Shown here: positions 6,900 to 6,917 of the stretch, one piece after another | Layout: each line of letters begins with the position of its first letter | How positions within the stretch are numbered: position 1 is the first letter of the stretch | Origin: an uncultured Prevotella sp. | GTDB taxonomy: Bacteria > Bacteroidota > Bacteroidia > Bacteroidales > Bacteroidaceae | Reading direction: 5' to 3' | DNA: 6,917 nucleotides | NCBI GenBank assembly: GCA_900556795.1 | Contig: USQD01000102.1 | Location: 1-6,917 of the forward strand | Notes under the pieces: generated by a model | Databases searched by the model: none | What the model saw: the letters and a program-made list of their open reading frames with translations, nothing else | What the model was told of the DNA's origin: nothing | Translations under genes and position numbers: made by a program

Positions 6900-6917
6900 G
6901 CAATCAGATTTTTTATT

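Noticed and set aside
6900..6917. Possible end of another gene or a terminator at the right edge
   Set aside because: The T-rich run TTTTTTATT is present, but no hairpin partner or coding frame can be seen in the few bases available.

Overview
The window looks like a stretch of ordinary chromosome from a Bacteroidota bacterium, most likely a gut or oral Prevotella/Segatella-type organism. The reasons are: a secreted GH95 fucosidase with the DYH-x-NIN-x-QMNYWP signature common in this phylum; no Shine-Dalgarno sequences, with A/T-rich leaders instead; a TATCTTTG box matching the Bacteroidota -7 promoter consensus TAnnTTTG; and a Pif1-type helicase and class A PBP of the kind found across the phylum. 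The genus is an inference from general resemblance and was not tested.

Layout: three complete, intact genes fill almost the whole window. On the + strand, positions 30-2486 encode a periplasmic GH95 alpha-L-fucosidase with a clear signal peptide and a full set of catalytic residues. A strong bidirectional intrinsic terminator (2492-2544) follows. It separates this gene from a convergent two-gene unit on the - strand. That unit is read from right to left: a promoter at about 6867-6899, then a bifunctional PBP1A-type peptidoglycan synthase (6841-4295), then after only 9 bases a Pif1-family DNA helicase with a C-terminal TPR/coiled-coil extension (4285-2549). Non-coding DNA is limited to the two window ends and the short terminator. 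No tRNA, rRNA, CRISPR array, insertion sequence or long repeat was seen.

How the genes relate: the fucosidase would trim terminal alpha-linked fucose from host or plant glycans in the periplasm. No SusC/SusD, sulfatase or other glycosidase is visible beside it, so a polysaccharide utilisation locus could only lie to the left of the window. The PBP and helicase are probably co-transcribed, but there is no obvious biochemical link between wall synthesis and DNA unwinding. This pairing and the helicase's TPR tail are the most curious points in a window that otherwise reads as normal core and accessory metabolism. I found no convincing evidence of a wholly undescribed system.
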